From NCBI GenBank assembly GCA_038062375.1, contig JBBTXG010000005.1, positions 157,056 to 221,055 of the forward strand: DNA of 64,000 nucleotides. The letters run 5' to 3'. The notes under the pieces were generated by a model that was not told the DNA's origin, did not search any database, and saw nothing but the letters and a program-made list of their open reading frames with translations. The position numbers and the translations under genes are program-made. This stretch comes from JBBTXG01 sp038062375. GTDB taxonomy: Bacteria > Patescibacteriota > Minisyncoccia > Minisyncoccales > UBA10102. This document shows positions 26,802 to 35,393 of this stretch, in pieces; position 1 is the stretch's first letter; every line of letters starts with the position of its first letter.

Positions 26802-27266
26802 TTATTTCTTCTTCGCTTCTTCTGCCTGATTGAATAATTCCGCAATTCCCTCTACCGCCCTCAAGAGTTCCTGCGCAGCTTCGAGATTTACCTCCTGCTT
26901 TACCTTCGAGCACAGTTTTGCAGCCTTCCAAAACATCTCATGCAAATTCGGAAACATTTGCAAGTGCTCTGGCTTAAAGTAGTCGGTCCACAGAATCAAA
27001 AGCTCTGTCTTGCACCTTTGCGCATGCTCTTCTTTTACTTGCACGTACCTAACCATAGCATTTATCTTTCCTTTTGCCTCTGCGATATTTGGTATTGGAA
27101 AACTTGGGGGTTCCAACTCTTGGATTTTTTCTACCATGCGAATTACTGTTCTTGCCGCGGTCAATGCTGGTTCTGGCGTATAAATCCCGCAGGGAATATC
27201 ACAATGCGCAAAAACCTCTCTTGCGGGAAATACCTTATTGAGGAAACGAAAAAGGAAGCGCCACAT
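26802..27266 (-). CDS. sodN: Nickel superoxide dismutase precursor
   Basis: 154 aa. The Ni-hook HCDIPCGIY begins at residue 21, matching the HCxxPCxxY signature in which the free N-terminal His and two Cys bind Ni. Residues 1-20 form a basic, aromatic leader ending EVFA, to be removed by SodX. The rest is helical, with TARTVIRMVEKIQEL and a C-terminal bundle as in the four-helix SodN hexamer subunit. It disproportionates superoxide to O2 and peroxide. Its placement within an rRNA spacer is unusual. Confidence 0.93.
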   Translation of the reverse strand: MWRFLFRFLNKVFPAREVFAHCDIPCGIYTPEPALTAARTVIRMVEKIQELEPPSFPIPNIAEAKGKINAMVRYVQVKEEHAQRCKTELLILWTDYFKPEHLQMFPNLHEMFWKAAKLCSKVKQEVNLEAAQELLRAVEGIAELFNQAEEAKKK

Positions 27267-27370
27267 ATTACTTTAGTGTACCCTATCGAAAATACTCGTC
27301 AATAGAAAATGAACAACTGCTCACTTCTCGCCAGAACCGCAGGGTATTCGGTCAAGGAGAATAATAAACA

Positions 27371-27399
27371 CCCGCTCTCGCCAAACTGGTTCGAGCGGG
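27371..27399 (-). terminator. Terminator after purC
   Basis: Stem cccgctc/gagcggg (27371-27399). On the minus strand it is followed by tgtttattattc. It lies about 30 bp after the purC stop. A copy is at 32027-32055. Confidence 0.7.
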
Positions 27400-27426
27400 C
27401 TTATAGTCCAAAGATTTTACTCCTCG

Positions 27427-28326
27427 CTACTCTATGCGCTCACCTGTGAGGCGGAAATAAGCCTCTCGGTAGCGCTGGGAGGTCTTTTCCACCACATCTT
27501 TAGGTAGCTCCGGAGCCGGAGGCTCATGGTTCCAACCCTGGGAGTCGAGCCAATCCCTGACATACTGTTTATCAAAGTTGGGCAACGAGCGTCCTGGCTC
27601 GTACCCGGCGGCATCCCAGAAGCGGCTGGAGTCAGGGGTGAGCAGCTCGTCTATAAGGATCAGCTTCCCATTCAGAAGGCCAAACTCCATCTTGGTGTCG
27701 GCCAGTATGATGCCCCGCCGCTGGGCATAATCTTGGGCAAAGCTGTAGATAGCCAGGCTTTTCTCCTCTAGCTGGCGGGCCAACTCTACACCCACCATGT
27801 CCTCTACTTGCTGATAGCTCATATTCTGGTCGTGGCCCACCTCGGCCTTGGTCGTAGGGGTGAACAGTGGCTCTGGTAAGGCCTCTCCCTCTTTAAGACC
27901 CTGGGGCAACCTCTGGCCCCAGACAGTGCCATTCCGTCTATACTCGGCCCATGCCGAGCCTGCCAGGTAACCCCGTACGATACATTCGATATCGATCCTT
28001 TCGGCGCGCCTGACAATCATAGCCCGACTTGCTATCTCTGAAGGAAGGTTGGCGAGAACTTCGTTATCTCGATAGATAATCTGAACATGAGGAGCATCAG
28101 CAAAATCTGCAAAGTGAGTCTCCGAAACACTCCATATTTTCTTAAACCAGAAACCAGACATTCGATTGAGCACCAAACCCTTGTAGGGTATGCCGCTGGA
28201 CAGCACCGCGTCAAAGGCAGAGATACGATCTGTGGCCACCATAAGCAGGCGACCGTCGGGTAAGAGGTAGGTATCCCGTACCTTTCCTCGATGAAGCAAA
28301 TTGGGAAGATTCGTTTCAATGAGCAT
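27427..28326 (-). CDS. purC: SAICAR synthetase
   Basis: About 299 aa. Ligates aspartate to CAIR in purine synthesis using ATP. Motifs: HRGKVRDTYLLPDGRLLMVATDRISAFD at the N terminus, VRGYLAGSAWAEY, GRLLNGK-like FGLLNGKLILIDELLTPDSSRFW and FDKQYVRDWL near the end. The start MLIETNLPN follows a strong aaggaaggagg site. The longer in-frame start at 28350 is unlikely. It looks richer in G+C than sodN and no other purine genes are nearby, which suggests horizontal acquisition. Confidence 0.93.
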   Translation of the reverse strand: MLIETNLPNLLHRGKVRDTYLLPDGRLLMVATDRISAFDAVLSSGIPYKGLVLNRMSGFWFKKIWSVSETHFADFADAPHVQIIYRDNEVLANLPSEIASRAMIVRRAERIDIECIVRGYLAGSAWAEYRRNGTVWGQRLPQGLKEGEALPEPLFTPTTKAEVGHDQNMSYQQVEDMVGVELARQLEEKSLAIYSFAQDYAQRRGIILADTKMEFGLLNGKLILIDELLTPDSSRFWDAAGYEPGRSLPNFDKQYVRDWLDSQGWNHEPPAPELPKDVVEKTSQRYREAYFRLTGERIE

Positions 28327-28571
28327 TGCTCCTCCTTCCTTTTGTGGCATGGTACCCCTCCTTTCATATTAGGTTCAGAGACAAACTTCCTTTGTCTCAT
28401 AAAACAATCTTAAATAAAACTCGAAAAAATGCAATGTGGCATAGTGTTTTAGAGAAAGCTCGAATTCACTTTAGCTTTGTGAGCGTTCATCCCGCAGTTC
28501 GACGCAGGCAGAAAGGCGCCGCCGCTCATCGCTCCTAGCGGCGCGAAGCAGGCGAGCTATAAGATGGCAAG

Positions 28572-28679
28572 CTAAAACTCGTTTGCGAGGAATGTTGTAA
28601 AACATTCCTCCTCGTCAGTGGTGGGGTAGGGCCCCTCCACTCGGATCCAAATCCCCGGTTCTTTCTTAATATCGCCCAT
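28572..28679 (-). CDS. 35-aa acidic mini-protein upstream of purC
   Basis: Begins MGDIKKEPGIWIRVEG and ends FLANEF; acidic, with one Cys. An ideal ribosome site (aaggaggtg) stands 5 nt before the ATG. Its last codons coincide with a perfect 10-bp hairpin (gaggaatgtt/aacattcctc). It may be a leader peptide or microprotein; no family recognised. An identical copy is at 33228-33335. Confidence 0.5.
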   Translation of the reverse strand: MGDIKKEPGIWIRVEGPYPTTDEEECFTTFLANEF

Positions 28680-29090
28680 TTTACACCTCCTTCAAAGCGT
28701 AGGGGCTGGGTTAACCCACTGTAATACTCGCTACTCTTCATAGCGGCAAGCTGAACACTAATTCCACCACTAATGTTCACATTGCCGCTATGAAATTTGT
28801 TTGCTTTTAAAGAACTATTCCATACTCTTCAATCCACAACCTTTGTTATGGACTCAAGAGTTTGGCAGAACGAGTAATTCCTCTTCCGCTACTTGAGTGT
28901 GTCTAATTAATGTCCATTTTGCCGCCGTGAAGTTTTCCTCAAGGTGCAGTCCCATTGTTCAGTCTTCCAGTACGTATGCTGAACGACTGAGGTATGGGGG
29001 AAAGCGATTACCGAAGTAATCCCGATGCGCTTTCCCATGTCGCTCTTGATCGGCGGAGCTTGTGGTCATCAGATCACCGCTGCGACGACC
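28680..29090. other. Non-coding, hairpin-rich stretch
   Basis: No gene supported. Contains a perfect 11-bp outer stem, catagcggcaa / ttgccgctatg (about 28740-28793), with an inner tgaacacta/taatgttca pairing. Further arms occur near 28980-29035 (gggaaagcgatt / gcgctttccc). It may be a leader RNA for the mini-ORF and purC. Repeated at 33336-33746. Confidence 0.5.
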
Positions 29091-29093
29091 TGA

Positions 29094-29362
29094 ACAACGG
29101 TGGTAACAACGGTGTCATAACAACGGTGTCAGACCATAACAACGGTGTCTAACAACGGTGTCAGGTACCCTTTTCCTCTTCTACTCAACAACGGTGTCAG
29201 TCGCGCAGATAACGGTGCGCGCAGATAACGGTGGCAGTGGCAGATGTGATAACGGTCGATAACGGTGTACGTCGATAACGGTGTCTTCGATAACGGTGCG
29301 ATAACGGTGTCATGCGATAACGGTGTCACGATAACGATAACGGTGTCAGGTACCCTTTTTTG
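29094..29362. repeat. Array of degenerate (a)taacggtgtc units
   Basis: About 17 copies of the core aacggtg, preceded by aca, at or gat and often followed by tc, spaced 3-20 nt apart. Two units continue as aacggtgtcaggtaccctttt, the same sequence (inverted) that bounds the other side of the transposase gene (30050-30075). Spacers are irregular and there are no cas genes, so this is not a CRISPR. Interpreted as accumulated end-repeat footprints of the RAYT element. Confidence 0.75.
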
Positions 29363-30020
29363 GTCTCCATGGATTTCGTATGGTACTTTGCAGACCAAAC
29401 TTCTTAACAGTTTTATCGACCCATTGTTCTGATCCATACGGTCTATTACGTTGAATCGCATACCGAATGTTCTCGATCTCTTCTTTTGGCTCGGACTGGT
29501 TAATCCATGTCCTGTAGTTTTTCGGCTCCTCAACAGGCCAAGGGCTCAAGAGTTTCTTCTGAGCTTCAGTCCCCTTCAGCCGGATATGGATACTTGACCA
29601 TTTCCAATCCTCGGCATTTTTCACGAGCCCCGCCCGTTTTGCGTTTCGTTCTACGTACCGCACTAACGCCCAAAAGTACCTATCCCGCTCTACCGGAATT
29701 GATTTGTATCGCCCTTGATAAATATGGCCGTAGCCGATTGTTTTTGTCTTTGTATGGTAACGTCGGGTATGGGTCAAGGTTACCCAATGCATGAATGTGG
29801 AAAGATTGCCTTCGTTTTTGGGATAGAGTACCAAATGCCAATGGTTTGGCATGAGACAGAATGAAAGAATGCGCATTGGAACAATCTCCGTCGCTTCTTC
29901 CAGAATATCAAGAAAATTGCGATAGTGCTTGTCTTTGGAGAAAAGCTCGGAACGAAAATTGGCACGGTTGATTACGTGATATACCATGTCGCCGACATCT
30001 ATGCGCGTTGCCCTGCCCAT
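29346..30020 (-). CDS. RAYT/REP-associated Y1 transposase
   Basis: 224 aa single-strand HUH transposase of the IS200-like REP-associated group. The HUH motif is H60-W-H62 in MPNHWHLVLYP, with the nucleophile Tyr122 in ALVRYVERNAKRAGLV, plus GHIYQGRYKSIPV. It lies between inverted copies of gggtacctgacaccgtt. Its final codons (ggt acc tga) are encoded inside the terminal repeat. Identical copy at 34002-34676. Confidence 0.93.
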   Translation of the reverse strand: MGRATRIDVGDMVYHVINRANFRSELFSKDKHYRNFLDILEEATEIVPMRILSFCLMPNHWHLVLYPKNEGNLSTFMHWVTLTHTRRYHTKTKTIGYGHIYQGRYKSIPVERDRYFWALVRYVERNAKRAGLVKNAEDWKWSSIHIRLKGTEAQKKLLSPWPVEEPKNYRTWINQSEPKEEIENIRYAIQRNRPYGSEQWVDKTVKKFGLQSTIRNPWRPKKGT

Positions 30021-30150
30021 GAATAGACCGTATCATAGTTTGTTGAAGAGGAAAAGGGTACCTGACACCGTTGTCTCTGCTTTTAATCACTTCCAAAATT
30101 TGTTGCGCAAATTTTGGAGACCCCATTTTTCAGTTGTCAAAGAACTCACG

Positions 30151-30182
30151 AGAAAAGAAAAACCGCTTTTCGCAAGCGGCTC
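30151..30182 (-). terminator. Intrinsic terminator, copy 2
   Basis: Same ccgctt/aagcgg hairpin and T run as at 25495-25526. Follows the second MscS-helix gene. Confidence 0.8.
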
Positions 30183-30310
30183 TTCTTCAAGCCAAAAAAG
30201 AGGTCGTTCTTTAGCCGCTTTTCATCTGTTTCGTTGTTCTTCTATTTCTCATGTGATTTTATTTTAGCCGAAACAAAATATCCTGTCAATAGCGGCTATG
30301 CCAAGAATGT

Positions 30311-31003
30311 TCATTCCTTCATTTTACTCCTCAAGTCGCGCAAGATTTCTGCTGCAATCTCTCTGCCTCCCAGGCCAAACGCGAGCCCTCCTCCCAACGC
30401 AATCATCGCAACAATCCCCACAAAGATCGTTTGAGGAAGGGCCCCTGCCAAATGGAGTTGATCCAAGACAACCACGATCGCCAAAATCCAAATCGACCAT
30501 CGAATGATCGCTCCTATGATGCGTCCGTACCCTGCTTGAGTGCCTTCGATCGTAACGCGTAAAATCTTCTCGATAATATCAGCAAGAATAACGGCAACGA
30601 TAAAAATGAAAGCAGAAACCACGATATTGGGCAAAAAAGTAAGAACGCGATCATTGAGAAGCCGAGTGAATTCCTTAAACCCTAAGATCTCCAAAGACGC
30701 CGAAAGGAATACGAAAACAAACAGCCATTTCGCGATTGATCCAATAAAACCGGCGGGATCTATTTTCAGATTTGCTTTCTCCAATGCTTGCTTCCAGTTC
30801 CCTCTCTCGAAAATTTGATTAAATTTTACTCTTCTCAAGATATCCATCACCAACTTTCCTATCCCTGCCGAAACAATCCATCCAATCACAAATACGATCA
30901 CGGCTCCAATCAATTGAGGAAGGAATCTCAAGAGAAATCCTTCCCACAAACCTCCAAGAGCGCTCGCTGTAATATCGTACCAATTTGATATTCCCGGATT
31001 CAT
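30311..31003 (-). CDS. MscS-type TM-helix membrane protein, copy 2
   Basis: Protein sequence identical to the product of 25655-26347. Confidence 0.8.
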   Translation of the reverse strand: MNPGISNWYDITASALGGLWEGFLLRFLPQLIGAVIVFVIGWIVSAGIGKLVMDILRRVKFNQIFERGNWKQALEKANLKIDPAGFIGSIAKWLFVFVFLSASLEILGFKEFTRLLNDRVLTFLPNIVVSAFIFIVAVILADIIEKILRVTIEGTQAGYGRIIGAIIRWSIWILAIVVVLDQLHLAGALPQTIFVGIVAMIALGGGLAFGLGGREIAAEILRDLRSKMKE

Positions 31004-31079
31004 ACATTATTTATTTCTATTCTCTCTCCTATTATACCTCTCCACAAAAACGACCTTTCTTATTGGAAAGGCTTCCTCT

Positions 31080-31403
31080 TCATCTTTTCTGGTGTTTCCT
31101 CTCCTCACGAATTATCCTCGCCTTTCCCAAAATCGCATTCCTTGGAATCCATCCAAAACTTCTGCTATCTACACTGCTTTCTTTATCCAAGCCTTCTACC
31201 CAGTAAAGAGAACTCTGCTCTTTGCATTTCTCTTTCAGAATATATTTCAGTATCAGCCGATCTTCTTGAGAGTGGCGAATCACCACCACATCTCCGGGCC
31301 GAGGCCGAAAGAGAAGGTAGGACAATTTGTCGAGTAGAACAAAATCACCTTCTTTACACAAAGGTTCCATACTCTGTCCTCTTACAATGAAATATGCCAG
31401 CAT
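31080..31403 (-). CDS. sodX: Ni-SOD maturation protease, copy 2
   Basis: Identical to 26424-26747, including the Ser11/Lys53 dyad. Confidence 0.85.
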   Translation of the reverse strand: MLAYFIVRGQSMEPLCKEGDFVLLDKLSYLLFRPRPGDVVVIRHSQEDRLILKYILKEKCKEQSSLYWVEGLDKESSVDSRSFGWIPRNAILGKARIIREERKHQKR

Positions 31404-31457
31404 GACAGACGACTAATGACCAGTACCATTATAGAGCTCATTGTCATAGGTTATAGG

Positions 31458-31922
31458 TTATTTCTTCTTCGCTTCTTCTGCCTGATTGAATAATTCCGCA
31501 ATTCCCTCTACCGCCCTCAAGAGTTCCTGCGCAGCTTCGAGATTTACCTCCTGCTTTACCTTCGAGCACAGTTTTGCAGCCTTCCAAAACATCTCATGCA
31601 AATTCGGAAACATTTGCAAGTGCTCTGGCTTAAAGTAGTCGGTCCACAGAATCAAAAGCTCTGTCTTGCACCTTTGCGCATGCTCTTCTTTTACTTGCAC
31701 GTACCTAACCATAGCATTTATCTTTCCTTTTGCCTCTGCGATATTTGGTATTGGAAAACTTGGGGGTTCCAACTCTTGGATTTTTTCTACCATGCGAATT
31801 ACTGTTCTTGCCGCGGTCAATGCTGGTTCTGGCGTATAAATCCCGCAGGGAATATCACAATGCGCAAAAACCTCTCTTGCGGGAAATACCTTATTGAGGA
31901 AACGAAAAAGGAAGCGCCACAT
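31458..31922 (-). CDS. sodN: Nickel superoxide dismutase precursor, copy 2
   Basis: Identical to 26802-27266. If the duplication is real, the cell carries two SodN/SodX pairs. Confidence 0.93.
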   Translation of the reverse strand: MWRFLFRFLNKVFPAREVFAHCDIPCGIYTPEPALTAARTVIRMVEKIQELEPPSFPIPNIAEAKGKINAMVRYVQVKEEHAQRCKTELLILWTDYFKPEHLQMFPNLHEMFWKAAKLCSKVKQEVNLEAAQELLRAVEGIAELFNQAEEAKKK

Positions 31923-32026
31923 ATTACTTTAGTGTACCCTATCGAAAATACTCGTCAATAGAAAATGAACAACTGCTCACTTCTCGCCAGAACCGCAGGG
32001 TATTCGGTCAAGGAGAATAATAAACA

Positions 32027-32055
32027 CCCGCTCTCGCCAAACTGGTTCGAGCGGG
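32027..32055 (-). terminator. purC terminator, copy 2
   Basis: Same gagcggg hairpin with downstream T-rich tract as at 27371-27399. Confidence 0.7.
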
Positions 32056-32082
32056 CTTATAGTCCAAAGATTTTACTCCTCG

Positions 32083-32982
32083 CTACTCTATGCGCTCACC
32101 TGTGAGGCGGAAATAAGCCTCTCGGTAGCGCTGGGAGGTCTTTTCCACCACATCTTTAGGTAGCTCCGGAGCCGGAGGCTCATGGTTCCAACCCTGGGAG
32201 TCGAGCCAATCCCTGACATACTGTTTATCAAAGTTGGGCAACGAGCGTCCTGGCTCGTACCCGGCGGCATCCCAGAAGCGGCTGGAGTCAGGGGTGAGCA
32301 GCTCGTCTATAAGGATCAGCTTCCCATTCAGAAGGCCAAACTCCATCTTGGTGTCGGCCAGTATGATGCCCCGCCGCTGGGCATAATCTTGGGCAAAGCT
32401 GTAGATAGCCAGGCTTTTCTCCTCTAGCTGGCGGGCCAACTCTACACCCACCATGTCCTCTACTTGCTGATAGCTCATATTCTGGTCGTGGCCCACCTCG
32501 GCCTTGGTCGTAGGGGTGAACAGTGGCTCTGGTAAGGCCTCTCCCTCTTTAAGACCCTGGGGCAACCTCTGGCCCCAGACAGTGCCATTCCGTCTATACT
32601 CGGCCCATGCCGAGCCTGCCAGGTAACCCCGTACGATACATTCGATATCGATCCTTTCGGCGCGCCTGACAATCATAGCCCGACTTGCTATCTCTGAAGG
32701 AAGGTTGGCGAGAACTTCGTTATCTCGATAGATAATCTGAACATGAGGAGCATCAGCAAAATCTGCAAAGTGAGTCTCCGAAACACTCCATATTTTCTTA
32801 AACCAGAAACCAGACATTCGATTGAGCACCAAACCCTTGTAGGGTATGCCGCTGGACAGCACCGCGTCAAAGGCAGAGATACGATCTGTGGCCACCATAA
32901 GCAGGCGACCGTCGGGTAAGAGGTAGGTATCCCGTACCTTTCCTCGATGAAGCAAATTGGGAAGATTCGTTTCAATGAGCAT
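32083..32982 (-). CDS. purC: SAICAR synthetase, copy 2
   Basis: Identical to 27427-28326, including the strong ribosome site. Confidence 0.93.
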   Translation of the reverse strand: MLIETNLPNLLHRGKVRDTYLLPDGRLLMVATDRISAFDAVLSSGIPYKGLVLNRMSGFWFKKIWSVSETHFADFADAPHVQIIYRDNEVLANLPSEIASRAMIVRRAERIDIECIVRGYLAGSAWAEYRRNGTVWGQRLPQGLKEGEALPEPLFTPTTKAEVGHDQNMSYQQVEDMVGVELARQLEEKSLAIYSFAQDYAQRRGIILADTKMEFGLLNGKLILIDELLTPDSSRFWDAAGYEPGRSLPNFDKQYVRDWLDSQGWNHEPPAPELPKDVVEKTSQRYREAYFRLTGERIE

Positions 32983-33227
32983 TGCTCCTCCTTCCTTTTG
33001 TGGCATGGTACCCCTCCTTTCATATTAGGTTCAGAGACAAACTTCCTTTGTCTCATAAAACAATCTTAAATAAAACTCGAAAAAATGCAATGTGGCATAG
33101 TGTTTTAGAGAAAGCTCGAATTCACTTTAGCTTTGTGAGCGTTCATCCCGCAGTTCGACGCAGGCAGAAAGGCGCCGCCGCTCATCGCTCCTAGCGGCGC
33201 GAAGCAGGCGAGCTATAAGATGGCAAG

Positions 33228-33335
33228 CTAAAACTCGTTTGCGAGGAATGTTGTAAAACATTCCTCCTCGTCAGTGGTGGGGTAGGGCCCCTCCACTCGG
33301 ATCCAAATCCCCGGTTCTTTCTTAATATCGCCCAT
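33228..33335 (-). CDS. 35-aa mini-protein, copy 2
   Basis: Identical to 28572-28679. Confidence 0.5.
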   Translation of the reverse strand: MGDIKKEPGIWIRVEGPYPTTDEEECFTTFLANEF

Positions 33336-33746
33336 TTTACACCTCCTTCAAAGCGTAGGGGCTGGGTTAACCCACTGTAATACTCGCTACTCTTCATAGC
33401 GGCAAGCTGAACACTAATTCCACCACTAATGTTCACATTGCCGCTATGAAATTTGTTTGCTTTTAAAGAACTATTCCATACTCTTCAATCCACAACCTTT
33501 GTTATGGACTCAAGAGTTTGGCAGAACGAGTAATTCCTCTTCCGCTACTTGAGTGTGTCTAATTAATGTCCATTTTGCCGCCGTGAAGTTTTCCTCAAGG
33601 TGCAGTCCCATTGTTCAGTCTTCCAGTACGTATGCTGAACGACTGAGGTATGGGGGAAAGCGATTACCGAAGTAATCCCGATGCGCTTTCCCATGTCGCT
33701 CTTGATCGGCGGAGCTTGTGGTCATCAGATCACCGCTGCGACGACC
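33336..33746. other. Non-coding hairpin-rich stretch, copy 2
   Basis: Same sequence as 28680-29090; no gene seen. Confidence 0.5.
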
Positions 33747-33749
33747 TGA

Positions 33750-34018
33750 ACAACGGTGGTAACAACGGTGTCATAACAACGGTGTCAGACCATAACAACG
33801 GTGTCTAACAACGGTGTCAGGTACCCTTTTCCTCTTCTACTCAACAACGGTGTCAGTCGCGCAGATAACGGTGCGCGCAGATAACGGTGGCAGTGGCAGA
33901 TGTGATAACGGTCGATAACGGTGTACGTCGATAACGGTGTCTTCGATAACGGTGCGATAACGGTGTCATGCGATAACGGTGTCACGATAACGATAACGGT
34001 GTCAGGTACCCTTTTTTG
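33750..34018. repeat. aacggtgtc unit array, copy 2
   Basis: Same array as at 29094-29362. Confidence 0.75.
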
Positions 34019-34676
34019 GTCTCCATGGATTTCGTATGGTACTTTGCAGACCAAACTTCTTAACAGTTTTATCGACCCATTGTTCTGATCCATACGGTCT
34101 ATTACGTTGAATCGCATACCGAATGTTCTCGATCTCTTCTTTTGGCTCGGACTGGTTAATCCATGTCCTGTAGTTTTTCGGCTCCTCAACAGGCCAAGGG
34201 CTCAAGAGTTTCTTCTGAGCTTCAGTCCCCTTCAGCCGGATATGGATACTTGACCATTTCCAATCCTCGGCATTTTTCACGAGCCCCGCCCGTTTTGCGT
34301 TTCGTTCTACGTACCGCACTAACGCCCAAAAGTACCTATCCCGCTCTACCGGAATTGATTTGTATCGCCCTTGATAAATATGGCCGTAGCCGATTGTTTT
34401 TGTCTTTGTATGGTAACGTCGGGTATGGGTCAAGGTTACCCAATGCATGAATGTGGAAAGATTGCCTTCGTTTTTGGGATAGAGTACCAAATGCCAATGG
34501 TTTGGCATGAGACAGAATGAAAGAATGCGCATTGGAACAATCTCCGTCGCTTCTTCCAGAATATCAAGAAAATTGCGATAGTGCTTGTCTTTGGAGAAAA
34601 GCTCGGAACGAAAATTGGCACGGTTGATTACGTGATATACCATGTCGCCGACATCTATGCGCGTTGCCCTGCCCAT
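34002..34676 (-). CDS. RAYT/REP-associated Y1 transposase, copy 2
   Basis: Identical to 29346-30020. Confidence 0.93.
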   Translation of the reverse strand: MGRATRIDVGDMVYHVINRANFRSELFSKDKHYRNFLDILEEATEIVPMRILSFCLMPNHWHLVLYPKNEGNLSTFMHWVTLTHTRRYHTKTKTIGYGHIYQGRYKSIPVERDRYFWALVRYVERNAKRAGLVKNAEDWKWSSIHIRLKGTEAQKKLLSPWPVEEPKNYRTWINQSEPKEEIENIRYAIQRNRPYGSEQWVDKTVKKFGLQSTIRNPWRPKKGT

Positions 34677-34707
34677 GAATAGACCGTATCATAGTTTGTT
34701 GAAGAGG

Positions 34708-34863
34708 AAAAGGGTACCTGACACCGTTGTCCGTCCTGACACCGTTGTCCGTCCACCGTTGTCCGTTGTCCGTTGTTGTGACACCGTTGTTGGCTGACAC
34801 CGTTGTTGGAGCACCGTTGTTGGAGTTATGAGTGACACCGTTATGAGCTGACACCGTTATTCT
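34708..34863. repeat. Oppositely oriented gacaccgtt unit array
   Basis: About 10 units of caccgtt, mostly as gacaccgttgt or caccgttat, with 4-15-nt spacers. The orientation is opposite to the array on the other side of the transposase. The far end abuts the broken transposase gene, whose reading frame is cut at this point. Confidence 0.75.
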
Positions 34864-35069
34864 GCATATGGGTGTTTCTTTCGGGTTGGTCTTGGGCCTC
34901 GTAGACTTGGGTTCCAACCCTGCTTCTCCGTGCTTCTTTTAGTCTGCCAGCCAGCGTTCCAAGGTACGTTGCCCGTGGGGCATACCTTGGCTACGTCTAT
35001 CGGCCTCACCTCCTTGTTCGCTATGGGAAGGACCCATCGCAAGCGCTCTTCTTTGATGGTTTTGGGCAT
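34863..35069 (-). pseudogene. Truncated, frameshifted HTH transposase/integrase
   Basis: Pieces in three frames join into one recognisable N-terminal domain: MPKTIKEERLRWVLPIANKE, VRPIDVAKVCP, then GQRTLERWLAD, then EPKSTRPKTNPKETPI. This is the helix-turn-helix leader of a DDE-type integrase/transposase frequent in CPR genomes. At least two frameshifts are present, and the catalytic domain is missing where the repeat array begins. Not functional. Confidence 0.7.
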
Positions 35070-35153
35070 AGCTACTGCCATATGCCCCGAGCTTACAGCT
35101 TAGGGCAAAAACCGCCAAATGTGTGTGCACATTACCCCTGACGATTGACAAAG

Positions 35154-35393
35154 TCATATTAACCTCTTTTTAGTGAATGCATACCCTGAGCTTGATTTCA
35201 GATACTTCTCAAAATCATAAGCCCTTTGCCTGTTAGGGAAAACACAATACCAAATCAGTTTATACGGCCGTTTTGAGTTTGAGTATTTTGCCGATCCAGA
35301 GTTATGTTCTTGAAAGCGCCGCTGCAAATCCTTGGTAGCGCCGATGTAACGAGAATCATCTTTTTTACTTTTCAAAATGTAAACGTAGTACAT
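35154..35393 (-). CDS. GIY-YIG nuclease-domain protein A
   Basis: 79 aa, one GIY-YIG domain: MYYVYILKSKKDDSRYIGATKDLQRRFQEHN, with the two tyrosine strands (YVYIL, YIGAT), the catalytic Arg in LQRRFQEH and YDFEKYLK supplying the Glu. Standalone proteins of this size occur in UvrC-like/YhbQ families and in mobile DNA. It lies between a broken transposase and tRNA-Ala. Function unknown; association with a mobile element is plausible. Confidence 0.85.
   Translation of the reverse strand: MYYVYILKSKKDDSRYIGATKDLQRRFQEHNSGSAKYSNSKRPYKLIWYCVFPNRQRAYDFEKYLKSSSGYAFTKKRLI

Larger units (their letters stand above)
25424..30075. repeat. 4,652-bp direct tandem duplication, copy 1
   Basis: Every gene and intergenic base compared recurs at an offset of 4,656 bp in 30080-34731. 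The identity starts at cttttaatcacttcc and ends at gacaccgttgtc; a 4-nt linker separates the copies. The contents are an MscS-helix protein, sodX, sodN, purC, a 35-codon ORF, a repeat array and a RAYT transposase. It lies between 23S and tRNA-Ala. Confidence 0.95.
30080..34731. repeat. 4,652-bp direct tandem duplication, copy 2
   Basis: Second copy of 25424-30075, shifted by 4,656 bp. The copies diverge at 34732, where copy 2 continues into a longer repeat array while copy 1 meets the 4-nt linker tctg. Confidence 0.95.

Noticed and set aside
29094..29362. Possible CRISPR array
   Set aside because: Units are short and degenerate, spacers are irregular (3-20 nt), and there is no cas gene. The same sequence borders the RAYT transposase.
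29129..29533. 134-codon minus-strand frame overlapping the transposase 3' end and array
   Set aside because: Translation is of repeat units (TVID, TPLS) and an off-frame part of the transposase gene.
34939..35157. Separate small gene next to the GIY-YIG gene
   Set aside because: Its GQRTLERWLAD end belongs to the frameshifted transposase; upstream codons are non-coding leader.
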